Below are positions 45,276 to 52,856 of a DNA stretch of 64,000 nt, piece after piece. The translations under genes and the position numbers were made by a program. Origin of the DNA: CAVYVZ01 sp963772065 (lineage in GTDB: Bacteria; Acidobacteriota; Vicinamibacteria; Vicinamibacterales; UBA2999); the NCBI GenBank assembly GCA_963772065.1, contig CAVYVZ010000009.1, positions 682,001 to 746,000 of the forward strand, read 5' to 3'. A model generated the notes under the pieces. That model saw nothing but the letters and a program-made list of their open reading frames with translations. It searched no databases and was not told the DNA's origin. Within the stretch, counting starts at the first letter, position 1. Each line of letters begins with the position of its first letter.

Positions 45276-45840
45276 GGAGCTTCGCCAGCGGCACGCAGGC
45301 GTCGCGCTGGCGCGCGAGGTCGTGCATCACCGCATACTGCCCACACTGCCGGAAATGCGTGCACGCATGGCAATCGGTGACGATCTTCTCCGGCAGCCAC
45401 ACGTGCGGCACGATCGAGAACCCCATGTGAACGAAGTACGACGGGGAGTGCGTGAAGGCGCACAGCCTGCCGAACCCCGCCAACGTTGCGCGGCGAATCA
45501 GTTCCTCGACGATGCGCCGGCTGAGGCCGAGGTTGCGTGCGTCACGGCTGACGACGAGCGATCGGATTTCTGCCACGCTGCTGCTGAGCGGCGCGAGCTC
45601 CGCGCATGCGACCACGGCGCCTCGATGCACGGCGACGACGAAGCGATCCGCGCGGACGATGATCTCGTCGAGCTCGCGCGGCAGCAGATGGCCCTCCTGC
45701 AGGTTGTCGAGGATCAGGCCGTGGATCGCCGCGGCATCACTGGCCGTGCCGGTGCGGAGCGCAATCGCGCGGCGGGACACGCGTGCGGGCCGCCCCTGCC
45801 GGCGGACGAGACGAAGCGGAGCCACGCCACCAGTGGTCAC
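45268..45840 (-). CDS. GNAT-type N-acetylglutamate synthase candidate (short ArgA-like)
   Basis: A 190-residue GNAT acetyltransferase. LRTGTASDAAAIHGLI opens the fold, VAEIRSLVVSRDARNLGLSRRIVEELIRRA is the acetyl-CoA loop (R/Q-x-x-G/L), and FSIVPHVWLPEKIVTDCHACTHFRQCGQYAV is the C-terminus. That three-cysteine tail after the LPEKI segment is typical of the short ArgA-like NAGS proteins found inside arg operons. With ArgJ present, this enzyme would replenish N-acetylglutamate. The GTG start forms GTGA with the argD stop. I leave the symbol blank because the short enzymes are not orthologous to two-domain ArgA. Confidence 0.8.
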   Translation of the reverse strand: MTTGGVAPLRLVRRQGRPARVSRRAIALRTGTASDAAAIHGLILDNLQEGHLLPRELDEIIVRADRFVVAVHRGAVVACAELAPLSSSVAEIRSLVVSRDARNLGLSRRIVEELIRRATLAGFGRLCAFTHSPSYFVHMGFSIVPHVWLPEKIVTDCHACTHFRQCGQYAVMHDLARQRDACVPLAKLHG

Positions 45841-47048
45841 GCGTGTACCTCCGAGCCAACCTGTGCGAGGACCGTGTCGAGGATGTCGAGCGCACGATCG
45901 AGCTCCTCGACCTCAATCGTGAGGGGCGGAAGCATGCGAACGACCTTTTCGTCGGTCCGGTTGACGATGAGACCGTGTTCCCGCGCGAGGTCCACCACGG
46001 GCAGGGCGTCGACACGAAGCTCCAGCCCGCGCATCAGGCCCGCGCCGCGCACCTCCACGATGAGCGGATGGCGCAACGCGAGGGTACGCAGCCGGCGCTC
46101 GAAGTGCGGGGCGACCGCGTTGACGTGGTCGAGGAGCCCCTTGTCCATCAGCTGTTCGAGAAAGAACACGGCGGCGCGGCAGGCGAGCAGGTTGCCTCCG
46201 TACGTCGTGCCGTGGTCGCCCGGCGACACGGCCTGCGCGATTCGCTCCGAGCAGAGACAGGCCCCGATCGGCACGCCGCCGCCAAGGGCCTTGCCCACGG
46301 AGACAAGGTCGGGGGACAGGCCGACGGCCTGGAACCGGAACGGGACGCCGGTGCGCCCGAGCCCCGTCTGCACTTCGTCGGCAATAAAGAGCGCACCGGT
46401 CGTAGCGCACGCCGTCTTGATCGCGTCGACGGCCGCATCCGAGAGCGGCCGGATACCACCCTCGCCTTGAATCGGTTCGGCGATCACCGCCGCGGTCCGC
46501 GTGGTGATGGCCGCTGCAATCGCACCCGGATCCGCGGGGTCCACGAACGTCACCCCCGGGAGCAGCGGCGCGAATGGCGTCCGGTAGTGCTCATCGTGGG
46601 TCACCGAGAGGGCGCCGAACGTGCGGCCCGAAAACGCCCCTTCCATCGCGACGAATTCCGTTCGGGTCGTCTCGCCCTGTGTGTGCCAGAAGCGTCGCGC
46701 GAACTTCAGGCACGCCTCGACGGCCTCTGCGCCGCTGTTGCAGAAAAAGACGCGCGGAAGCCCTGACAACGTTGCCAGGCGCGCCGCGGCCTCGCCCTGC
46801 AGCGGGTGGTAGTAGAGATTCGACGTGTGAATCAGCGTCGATGCCTGCTCGGCCACCGCGGCTGCCAGCCCCGCGTTCGCATGGCCGAGCGAGGCCACGC
46901 CAATGCCGGACAGCAGGTCGAGATACTCGCGCCCATCCGCGTCCCACAGGCGCGCTCCGGATCCGCGCACGAACACCACCGGCTGCCGTTTGTAGGTCGG
47001 CATGATGTGCCGGCCTTCGAGCGATTTCACGTCGTCGAGCCTGGTCAT
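45837..47048 (-). CDS. argD: Acetylornithine aminotransferase
   Basis: A 403-residue PLP enzyme of the class III aminotransferases. It converts N-acetylglutamate semialdehyde to N-acetylornithine. FFCNSGAEAVEACLKFAR is the phosphate-loop motif, IAEPIQGEGGIRPLS and LFIADEVQTGLGRTG bind PLP, and the Schiff-base Lys is in LVSVGKALGGGVPIGA. HGTTYGGNLLACRAA is the usual substrate-side loop. The ATG at 47048 overlaps the argB stop as ATGA; an upstream in-frame stretch inside argB is spurious. The same enzyme may also serve lysine synthesis as DapC. Confidence 0.94.
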   Translation of the reverse strand: MTRLDDVKSLEGRHIMPTYKRQPVVFVRGSGARLWDADGREYLDLLSGIGVASLGHANAGLAAAVAEQASTLIHTSNLYYHPLQGEAAARLATLSGLPRVFFCNSGAEAVEACLKFARRFWHTQGETTRTEFVAMEGAFSGRTFGALSVTHDEHYRTPFAPLLPGVTFVDPADPGAIAAAITTRTAAVIAEPIQGEGGIRPLSDAAVDAIKTACATTGALFIADEVQTGLGRTGVPFRFQAVGLSPDLVSVGKALGGGVPIGACLCSERIAQAVSPGDHGTTYGGNLLACRAAVFFLEQLMDKGLLDHVNAVAPHFERRLRTLALRHPLIVEVRGAGLMRGLELRVDALPVVDLAREHGLIVNRTDEKVVRMLPPLTIEVEELDRALDILDTVLAQVGSEVHA

Positions 47049-47852
47049 CCAGTCACCTGCGTCTGGCCCGCGGCGGTGGAGGACGTGTCGAGCCGTCCCA
47101 GATCCGCTTCGCGTCCGTTGACAATGAGCACGTCCCCGACGCCGCCGCGTACGGCGGCGCGGCACGCCTGCAGCTTCGCGACCATGCCGGCATTCGCGGT
47201 GCCGCGTTTGATCAGTCGCGCCGCGTCGCGCGCCCGCAGCGTCGCGATCGTTCGTCCGGAGTCATCGAGCACTCCGGCGGTGCCGCCGGCGATGATCAAC
47301 CGTTTCGCCCGAAGGGACACGGCGATGTGCGCGGCCAGCGTATCGGCGTTCACGTTCAGAAGCTGTCCGTCCTTCTGCGCCGCGATGCAGGCCACCACTG
47401 GGACGTAGCCCTTCGCGAGCAAGTCGGTCACGAGCTCGGGGCGTCCGTTGCTGATCGGCCGCCCGACGAGCCCGAGGCTGACGCGCTGGCCCGCGGCCGT
47501 GACGAGCGGCGTGGCCCGGCGAACGCTGACCACGCCCGCGTCGACGCCGGTGAGGCCCACGGGCCGCGCCCCGGCGGCGCGGACGGCCGCGACGAGCCTC
47601 GTATTGATCGCGCCCGCAAGCACGGAAATCACGACCTCGAGCGTCGCCTCGTCGGTGACGCGCAGGCCGTCGACCTGCACCTTGGGGATGCCGGCTGTCA
47701 CGAGCGCGGCATCGATCTCCTTCCCTCCGCCGTGGACGACGACGAGGGACTGGCGAGCGCGTCAGCTGCGCAATACCCTGTGCGATCCGCGCGAGGTCGT
47801 CTGACTGTTCGAGCAGCTCGCCGCCAAGTTTGAGGATCAGGGGCCGGGCCAT
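47045..47852 (-). CDS. argB: Acetylglutamate kinase, one frameshift near 47758
   Basis: An amino-acid kinase phosphorylating N-acetylglutamate. The start MARPLILKLGGELLEQ is the family signature (KxGGxxL), coupled to the argC stop by ATGA. After AQGIAQLTR one extra base near 47758 changes the frame; QSLVVVHGGGKEIDAALVTAGIPKVQVDGLRVTD continues to the stop at 47045, with VVACIAAQKDGQLLNVNADTLAAHIAVSLRAKRLIIAGGTAGVLDD also matching. Both sides are fully conserved. Total length is about 268 residues, within range for ArgB. If the shift were real, the cell would lack the only argB seen here. Confidence 0.92.
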
Positions 47853-48856
47853 CAGAGGAGACCTGTGCGTTCGTCGAGGCCGAGCGCGATGTTGAACGCC
47901 TGCACGGCCTGGCCCGCGGCGCCCTTCACCAGGTTGTCGAGGCACGCCACGAGCACGAGCCGGCCGGTCGGCTCATCGACCTTCCACCCGATGTCGCAGA
48001 AGTTCGTGTGCGCCACGTGCTTGATCTCGGGCAGCGAGCCGCCCGTGAGCCGGACGAAGGCCGCATCGCGATACGCCGCAGCGAGCAGCTGGGCCACGTG
48101 CGATTCATCGACGCCGGGTCGCAGCGTCGCGTAGATCGTGGCGAGAATGCCCCGATCGAGCGGCACGAGATGCGGCACGAACGTCACGGGGATCCCGAGC
48201 TCCTGCTCGATCTCCGCCGTATGGCGATGCGCGAACACGCCGTAGGCCGCGACGCTCCCGTGGTTCTCGGAGAAGTGAGTGCGGTCGCTCGGCGTCTTTC
48301 CCGCGCCGGAGATACCCGACTTGGCGTCAATCACCACGGCGCCCTGGATGACCTCCGCGGCGACGAGCGGCTCGAGCGGGAGGAGTGCCGCCGTCGGGTA
48401 GCAGCCGGGGCACGAGACGAGCCGCGCGCTGCGGATCGCGTCGCGATGGCGCTCGGGAATGCCGTAGACCACTCCATCGGGAAGGGCCGTGGTGGCCGGG
48501 TAGAACTTCTGGCGCGCTGCGGCATCGCGCAGACGGAAAGCGCCGGACAAGTCGATGACGCGAACGCCGCGCACGACGAGCGCCGCGCCGAGCTCCGCCG
48601 CCGCCGCTTCCGGCAGCGCCAGGAACGCCACTTCCGCATCGGCGGCGATGCGGTCGACGTCCAGCGGCACGACCGCATCGTCCCAGATGCGCGCCAGCGC
48701 CGGCAGCGGCCTCGACGCGCTGGTGGCCCCCGACGACATCGCCACGGCGAGGCTCGCCGCCGGATGGCGGGCGAGCAGGCGCACCAGCTCCTGCCCGGCA
48801 TAACCGGTGGCGCCCGCAATCGCGACGGACGTGGCAGAGGGGCTGGCGACGGTCAT
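47852..48856 (-). CDS. argC: N-acetyl-gamma-glutamyl-phosphate reductase
   Basis: A 334-residue NADPH-dependent reductase, third step of arginine synthesis. VAIAGATGYAGQELVRLLARHP is the dinucleotide-binding start; the catalytic Cys is in VSCPGCYPTAALLPLEPL; SGISGAGKTPSDRTHFSENHGSVAAYGVFAHRHTAEIEQEL and FVPHLVPLDRGILATIY are typical of ArgC. I prefer the ATG at 48856 because GAAGGA precedes it; the ATG at 48868, four codons earlier, is also possible. A long upstream in-frame extension runs across the promoter and is rejected. First gene of the leftward operon. Confidence 0.94.
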   Translation of the reverse strand: MTVASPSATSVAIAGATGYAGQELVRLLARHPAASLAVAMSSGATSASRPLPALARIWDDAVVPLDVDRIAADAEVAFLALPEAAAAELGAALVVRGVRVIDLSGAFRLRDAAARQKFYPATTALPDGVVYGIPERHRDAIRSARLVSCPGCYPTAALLPLEPLVAAEVIQGAVVIDAKSGISGAGKTPSDRTHFSENHGSVAAYGVFAHRHTAEIEQELGIPVTFVPHLVPLDRGILATIYATLRPGVDESHVAQLLAAAYRDAAFVRLTGGSLPEIKHVAHTNFCDIGWKVDEPTGRLVLVACLDNLVKGAAGQAVQAFNIALGLDERTGLL

Positions 48857-48883
48857 CGATTCCTTCATTGGCGCAGAAGAATA

Positions 48884-48913
48884 TTTATACGGACTATTGC
48901 ATAAGGATGTCAA
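48884..48913 (-). promoter_or_regulatory. argC operon promoter with ARG-box-like operator
   Basis: On the minus strand TTGACA (48913-48908) and TATAAA (48889-48884) stand 18 nt apart, the best sigma-70-type promoter in the window. The spacer and -10 contain TTATGCAATAGTCCGTATAA, an imperfect palindrome with matching TTAT/ATAA ends, similar to the TTATGCAT-like ARG boxes of some bacteria. ArgR bound there would block this operon. Confidence 0.6.
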
Positions 48914-48950
48914 GGCCGGTGTATATTTGTAGGGCTGTGCGTGCATAGTT
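48914..48950 (+). promoter_or_regulatory. argR-argG-argH promoter region and second ARG-box candidate
   Basis: TATATT (48922-48927) is a likely -10 for argR, giving a leader of about 17 nt. GTGCATAGTTATGAA, running into the argR start, has TGCAT/ATG symmetry and could be an operator for autoregulation. The AT-rich islands stand out in otherwise GC-rich DNA. Box assignments are by eye. Confidence 0.4.
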
Positions 48951-49403
48951 ATGAAGGCCCGTAGGCAGGCGGTCATCCGTGACATCGTCCAGCGGGAGCC
49001 CATCCGGAGCCAGGAGCAGCTCCGGCGGCGGATCAGGGGCGAAGGCTTCGACGTCACGCAAGCGACGCTGTCGCGCGACATTCGCGAGCTGGGCCTCGTG
49101 AAGGGCGGCGCCGACGGGGCCTACCAGGCGGCGGCTCAGGCCGTGGCGCACCCGCTCAACGCGACGTCGCAGCTGCAGCGCGCCGTCGGCGAATACCTGA
49201 CGAGGGTGAGCAGAGTGCAGCAGCTCGTTCTGCTGCGAACTGGCCCGGGACAGGCCCAGCCGCTGGCGGCGGCGCTCGACGGGGCCCGGCTGCCGGAAGT
49301 CGTCGGTACGGTGGCAGGAGACGACACCATCCTCGTGATTGCGCCCGATACGCGGCGTGCGCGGGCGCTGGTCAAACGCTTCGAGGAGTTCGGCGGAGAG
49401 TGA
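48951..49403 (+). CDS. argR: Arginine repressor
   Basis: A 150-residue ArgR-family regulator. The N-terminal winged helix includes IRDIVQREPIRSQEQLRRRIRGEGFDVTQATLSRDIRELGLVK, with the conserved TQATLSRDI recognition helix. The C-terminal domain (VQQLVLLRTGPGQAQPLAAALDGARLPEVVGTVAGDDTILVIAPDTRRA) has the GTxxGDDTI(L/F)V motif that binds arginine and makes hexamers. It is divergent from argC and overlaps argG by 4 bp, so it controls both arms of the cluster and itself. Operator candidates lie in the 94-bp gap to argC. Confidence 0.95.
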   Translation: MKARRQAVIRDIVQREPIRSQEQLRRRIRGEGFDVTQATLSRDIRELGLVKGGADGAYQAAAQAVAHPLNATSQLQRAVGEYLTRVSRVQQLVLLRTGPGQAQPLAAALDGARLPEVVGTVAGDDTILVIAPDTRRARALVKRFEEFGGE

Positions 49404-50500
49404 CACGAAAAAGTCGAATCGTCTTTGCGTACACGGGCGAACCCGATCAGTCGTCCGCGATCCCGCGACTCGCCGAGGAGCACCGGGCCGAGGTCGTGGC
49501 GCTGACGATGGATGTCGGTCAGGGACGTGAGCTCGATCAGGTGCGCGAGCGCGCGCTCGCGAGCGGGGCGATCCGGGCGCACGTGCTCGACGTACGCGAG
49601 GAGTTCGCACGTCACTACATCCTGCCGGCGCTTCAGGCAGGCGCGCTCTACGCGGGGCGCTATCCGATGACCTCGTCGCTCGCCCGTCCGCTGATTGCGA
49701 GCAAGCTCGTCGAGATCGCGCGCATCGAGAACGCCACCGCGGTCGCGCACGGCGCCAGGGGCAGAGGGAACGACCTGCTGCCGCTCGACGTATCGCTGCG
49801 CGCGCTGGAACCCACCATCCAGATCTTCACGCCAGGCCGCAGCGCGGGCCCAGCCGCCGTTGCCGGCCCGTACCACGTCGACGCGAATCTCTGGGGCCGC
49901 TCCGTGGAGTACGGGATTCTCGACGACCCCTGGCAGGAGGCACCGGAGGAGGTGTACGCGCTCACGCGGGCCGCGGCGGGTTCGCCGGCGGCAGCCGCCT
50001 ACGTGGAGATCTCCTTCGACCGAGGCGTGCCCGCGGCGATCAACGGCGTGACGATGTCGTTCACCGAGCTCGTCGAGAGCCTGACGACGATTGCGGGCAG
50101 CCACGGCGTCGGCCGCATGGATACGATCGAGAAGCGCCAGGCGGAGGTCATGTCCCGCGAGATCTCGGAAGCGCCGGCGGCCGTCGTGCTGCACGCCGCG
50201 CATCGCGAGCTCGAGACGTTCGTGCTCGCGCGCGATCTCGCCCGATTGAAGCGCGAGCTGTCGCTGAAATACGCGGATCTGGTGTACAACGGCCTCTGGT
50301 TCACTCCCATGCGGGAAGCGCTCGACGCGTTCACGCGGAAAGTCCAGGAGCTCGTGACCGGTACGATCCGCGTGAAGCTGTTCAAAGGCAATTGCGAGGT
50401 GGTCGGCCGCCGAGCAGCCACCGCTGTCTCGGACCCGCCGGCGGGGAGCGACGCTCCGACCAGTGCGTCGAGCTCCGCGTTCGTCGCGCCACGTTCATGA
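49400..50500 (+). CDS. argG: Argininosuccinate synthase with altered PP-loop
   Basis: A 366-residue ArgG-family protein in a complete arg cluster. Most of the fold is conserved: VVALTMDVGQGRELDQVRERAL, YPMTSSLARPLIASKLVEIARIENATAVAHGARGRGND, ISFDRGVPAAINGVTMSFTELVESL, GVGRMDTIEKR, VLHAAHRELE, KYADLVYNGLWFTPMREAL and TGTIRVKLFKGNCEVVGRRA. Two active-site motifs differ from the textbook. The ATP PP-loop SGGLDTS reads TGEPDQS, and the citrulline/aspartate loop ATGKGNDxxR reads ARGRGNDLLP, losing the Arg. It is also somewhat shorter than the usual 400 residues. Since no other argG is visible and both neighbours are arg genes, I keep the call. The GTG start overlaps argR. Confidence 0.85.
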   Translation: MTRKSRIVFAYTGEPDQSSAIPRLAEEHRAEVVALTMDVGQGRELDQVRERALASGAIRAHVLDVREEFARHYILPALQAGALYAGRYPMTSSLARPLIASKLVEIARIENATAVAHGARGRGNDLLPLDVSLRALEPTIQIFTPGRSAGPAAVAGPYHVDANLWGRSVEYGILDDPWQEAPEEVYALTRAAAGSPAAAAYVEISFDRGVPAAINGVTMSFTELVESLTTIAGSHGVGRMDTIEKRQAEVMSREISEAPAAVVLHAAHRELETFVLARDLARLKRELSLKYADLVYNGLWFTPMREALDAFTRKVQELVTGTIRVKLFKGNCEVVGRRAATAVSDPPAGSDAPTSASSSAFVAPRS

Positions 50501-51879
50501 CCCTCTGGTCCGGACGCTTCGATCAGGCCCCAGACCCCGCCGCGTTCGAGTTCGGCGTCTCCTTCGGATTCGATCGCGCGCTCTTCCAGGACGATGTGAC
50601 GGGAAGCCTCGCGTGGGCCGCCGCCCTCGAGTCTGCCGGCGTGCTGTCCGCCGAGGATGCGGCTGCCATCCGCCGCGGCCTCCAGGAGATTCTCGAGGAA
50701 GGGAGGCGCGATCCGGCGTTCGTCTCAGGTCCGGACGAAGACGTGCACAGCTTCGTCGAGCGTAAGCTCGTCGAGCGGATCGGCGACGCAGGGCGGCGCC
50801 TTCACACGGGACGTTCGCGCAACGAGCAGGTCTCGCTCGATCTGCGCCTCTATCTGCGCCGCCGCATTCCGGCGCTGCAGGGCGCGCTCGCGGCGCTGGT
50901 ACAGGCGTGCGTGAATCAGGCCGCAGCCGCCGGCGCCGTGATGATGCCGTCCTATACGCATCTCCGGCGCGCGCAGCCGGTGCTCGTCGCGCATTTCTTT
51001 CTCGCGCACGCCGCGGCCCTTCGCCGCGACTACGAACGCCTCGGAGCGGCAGCCGCCGAAGCGGACGCGCTGCCGCTCGGGTCGGGCGCGATTGCGGGCA
51101 CGAGCTATCCCGTGGATACCGCCGCCCTCGCGCGTGCGCTCGGCTTCTCGCGCGTGGTGCGCAACAGCATGGACGCGTCGAGCGATCGCGACTTCGTGGC
51201 GTCGTTCCTGTTCGCCGCGTCGCTGGCCATGATTCATCTGAGCCGCATGGCAGAGGACTTCATCATCTTCACCGGCGAGGAGCACGGGTTCTTCGACCTC
51301 TCCGACGCATCGGCGACGGGCAGCAGCATGATGCCGCAGAAGAAGAACCCCGACCCGCTCGAGCTCGTGCGCGGCAAGACGGGCCGCGCCATCGGCCGGC
51401 TCACCGGCTGGCTGGCCACGATGAAGGGCTTGCCGAGCGGGTACAACAAGGACCTCCAGGAAGACAAGGAAGCGGCGTTCGACGCCGAAGCGACCCTGGC
51501 GGCGGCCGCGATCGCCACGCATGCCGTGGTTGCGAAGCTCTCGCTGAACGCCGAGAAATCCGAGCGCGCCGCCTCCGGCCTGCTCCTGGCCACCGATGTC
51601 GCGGACTACCTGGTGTCGCGCGGCATGCCCTTCCGAAGGGCCCACGAAGTGGTGGGCGCCATGGTCCGGCGGCTCCTCAGCGAAGGGCGGGATTTCAGTC
51701 AATTGACGCTGGCCGAGTGGCGGGATGCGAGCGACATGTTCGGCGAGGACGCGCCCCAGGCGGCCACCGCGCTCGCGTCGGTCCAGGCCCGCCGAACGCC
51801 CCAGTCCACCAATCCCCACGCGGTGCAGGCGGCGCTGGCGGAATCCCGCGCCTGGCTTGCAAATCTGCCGGACAAATGA
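50497..51879 (+). CDS. argH: Argininosuccinate lyase
   Basis: A 460-residue member of the fumarase/aspartase superfamily, splitting argininosuccinate into arginine and fumarate. It starts MTLWSGRFDQAPDP, the ArgH consensus. GRSRNEQVSLDLRLYLR is the C1 region, THLRRAQPVLVAHFFLAHA contains the general acid/base set, and GSSMMPQKKNPDPLELVRGK is the fumarate-lyase signature with the catalytic Ser. The ATG at 50497 overlaps the argG stop as ATGA. It ends the rightward argR-G-H operon. Confidence 0.95.
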   Translation: MTLWSGRFDQAPDPAAFEFGVSFGFDRALFQDDVTGSLAWAAALESAGVLSAEDAAAIRRGLQEILEEGRRDPAFVSGPDEDVHSFVERKLVERIGDAGRRLHTGRSRNEQVSLDLRLYLRRRIPALQGALAALVQACVNQAAAAGAVMMPSYTHLRRAQPVLVAHFFLAHAAALRRDYERLGAAAAEADALPLGSGAIAGTSYPVDTAALARALGFSRVVRNSMDASSDRDFVASFLFAASLAMIHLSRMAEDFIIFTGEEHGFFDLSDASATGSSMMPQKKNPDPLELVRGKTGRAIGRLTGWLATMKGLPSGYNKDLQEDKEAAFDAEATLAAAAIATHAVVAKLSLNAEKSERAASGLLLATDVADYLVSRGMPFRRAHEVVGAMVRRLLSEGRDFSQLTLAEWRDASDMFGEDAPQAATALASVQARRTPQSTNPHAVQAALAESRAWLANLPDK

Positions 51880-51967
51880 GGTTGTGCTAAACTCTTTGGA
51901 CCTGCGCACGTCGATTCCGACGTCCCACCTCAGACAGGCTTGAAAGGACGCAACTCCGGGGGAGTTC

Positions 51968-52789
51968 ATGCAGCAACGCCGGCTTCGGCTCGGTGACATC
52001 GTGGACGATTACTGTCCGCGCGAGCGACGGATCACGAATCACGCGGTCGTGGCGATGATCGAGGACGAGGTGAAGCAGACGCGCTGCACCACGTGCGACG
52101 CGGATCACGAATACAAACAGGCACGGATACCCGCGCCGCGGCGCCGGAAGGAGTCCGCGTCCGCGCAGCCGGCGGACGCTGTTGCCGTCCCGCCGCGAAA
52201 GCGACCCGCCACCGCCGCCGGAGATTCGGACGGCGCCACTGATTCGGCTGCCACCGATTCTGCCGAGTCGTTCGACGCGCCAGACACGAGTGACGTGCCG
52301 GACAGTGCCGTCGTTGAAAGCAGCGCGGCCGAGGAAAGCAGCGCTGCGGAGGAAACCGCCACGGGGGCAGGCACTCTGCCGGCGGGCGACCCTCCCGATG
52401 CCGATGCCGTTCCGCTGCAGGCGTCCGAAGCGGCGCCGACGGACGCCGCCGAGACCGTTGCCGATCCCGCCGAGAATGCGGAGCCGGGGCCCGTTGAAGA
52501 CGATGGCCCCGTGCATCGCCGCCTCATACGGGCCACGTTGCCGCGGCCCGAGGGGCAGGCGCCTGAACGCAAGATCCCCGAGTTCACGATGCACCAGCGC
52601 GACATCAACGGGAACCGCGCCGGCCGCTCGCAGAGGCGCGGGCCGCGCCCCGGACAGATGCGGGCACAGCAGGGCAATGGCGGCTCCTCCCGTTTCGGAG
52701 GACCGCGGCCGGGTCCCCGGCATGGCTCTGGCCAGGGAGGCGGCCAGGGGCAGGCCGGTCAGCCGCGGCGCCGCAAGCGGCGCCGCTGA
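51968..52789 (+). CDS. Zinc-ribbon-like protein with disordered acidic middle and RGG-like basic tail
   Basis: A 273-residue protein I cannot name. Residues 1-55 hold a compact domain with Cys16, Cys40 and Cys43 (DDYCPRERR, then RCTTCDADH, with nearby His), a possible zinc site. Residues about 60-180 are low complexity, rich in Ala, Asp, Glu and Ser. The last 90 residues are basic, with repeated RR, GPRPG, GGQGQ and a closing RRRKRRR, like RGG-type RNA-binding tails. A bipolar disordered protein of this kind could bind nucleic acid or ribosomes. GGGGAG precedes the ATG. It stands alone between argH and the acetamidase gene. Confidence 0.65.
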   Translation: MQQRRLRLGDIVDDYCPRERRITNHAVVAMIEDEVKQTRCTTCDADHEYKQARIPAPRRRKESASAQPADAVAVPPRKRPATAAGDSDGATDSAATDSAESFDAPDTSDVPDSAVVESSAAEESSAAEETATGAGTLPAGDPPDADAVPLQASEAAPTDAAETVADPAENAEPGPVEDDGPVHRRLIRATLPRPEGQAPERKIPEFTMHQRDINGNRAGRSQRRGPRPGQMRAQQGNGGSSRFGGPRPGPRHGSGQGGGQGQAGQPRRRKRRR

Positions 52790-52795
52790 CCGGCT

Positions 52796-52818
52796 AGGTC
52801 AAAGGTCAAAGGTCAAAA
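52796..52818. repeat. Short tandem AGGTCAA array
   Basis: Three tandem AGGTCAA units lie right before a TACAAT -10 element (52820-52825). The unit is the same as in the outer arms of the array at 27300, here without an inverted partner. Confidence 0.7.
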
Positions 52819-52856
52819 GTACAATCAGCGGTCTTGTCATTTTCGAGGAGTGACCT

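Noticed and set aside
44194..46470. A 758-codon plus-strand open frame opposite argJ, the acetyltransferase and argD
   Set aside because: No recognisable motif and a composition typical of antisense reading of GC-rich genes; the minus strand has three conserved arginine enzymes there.
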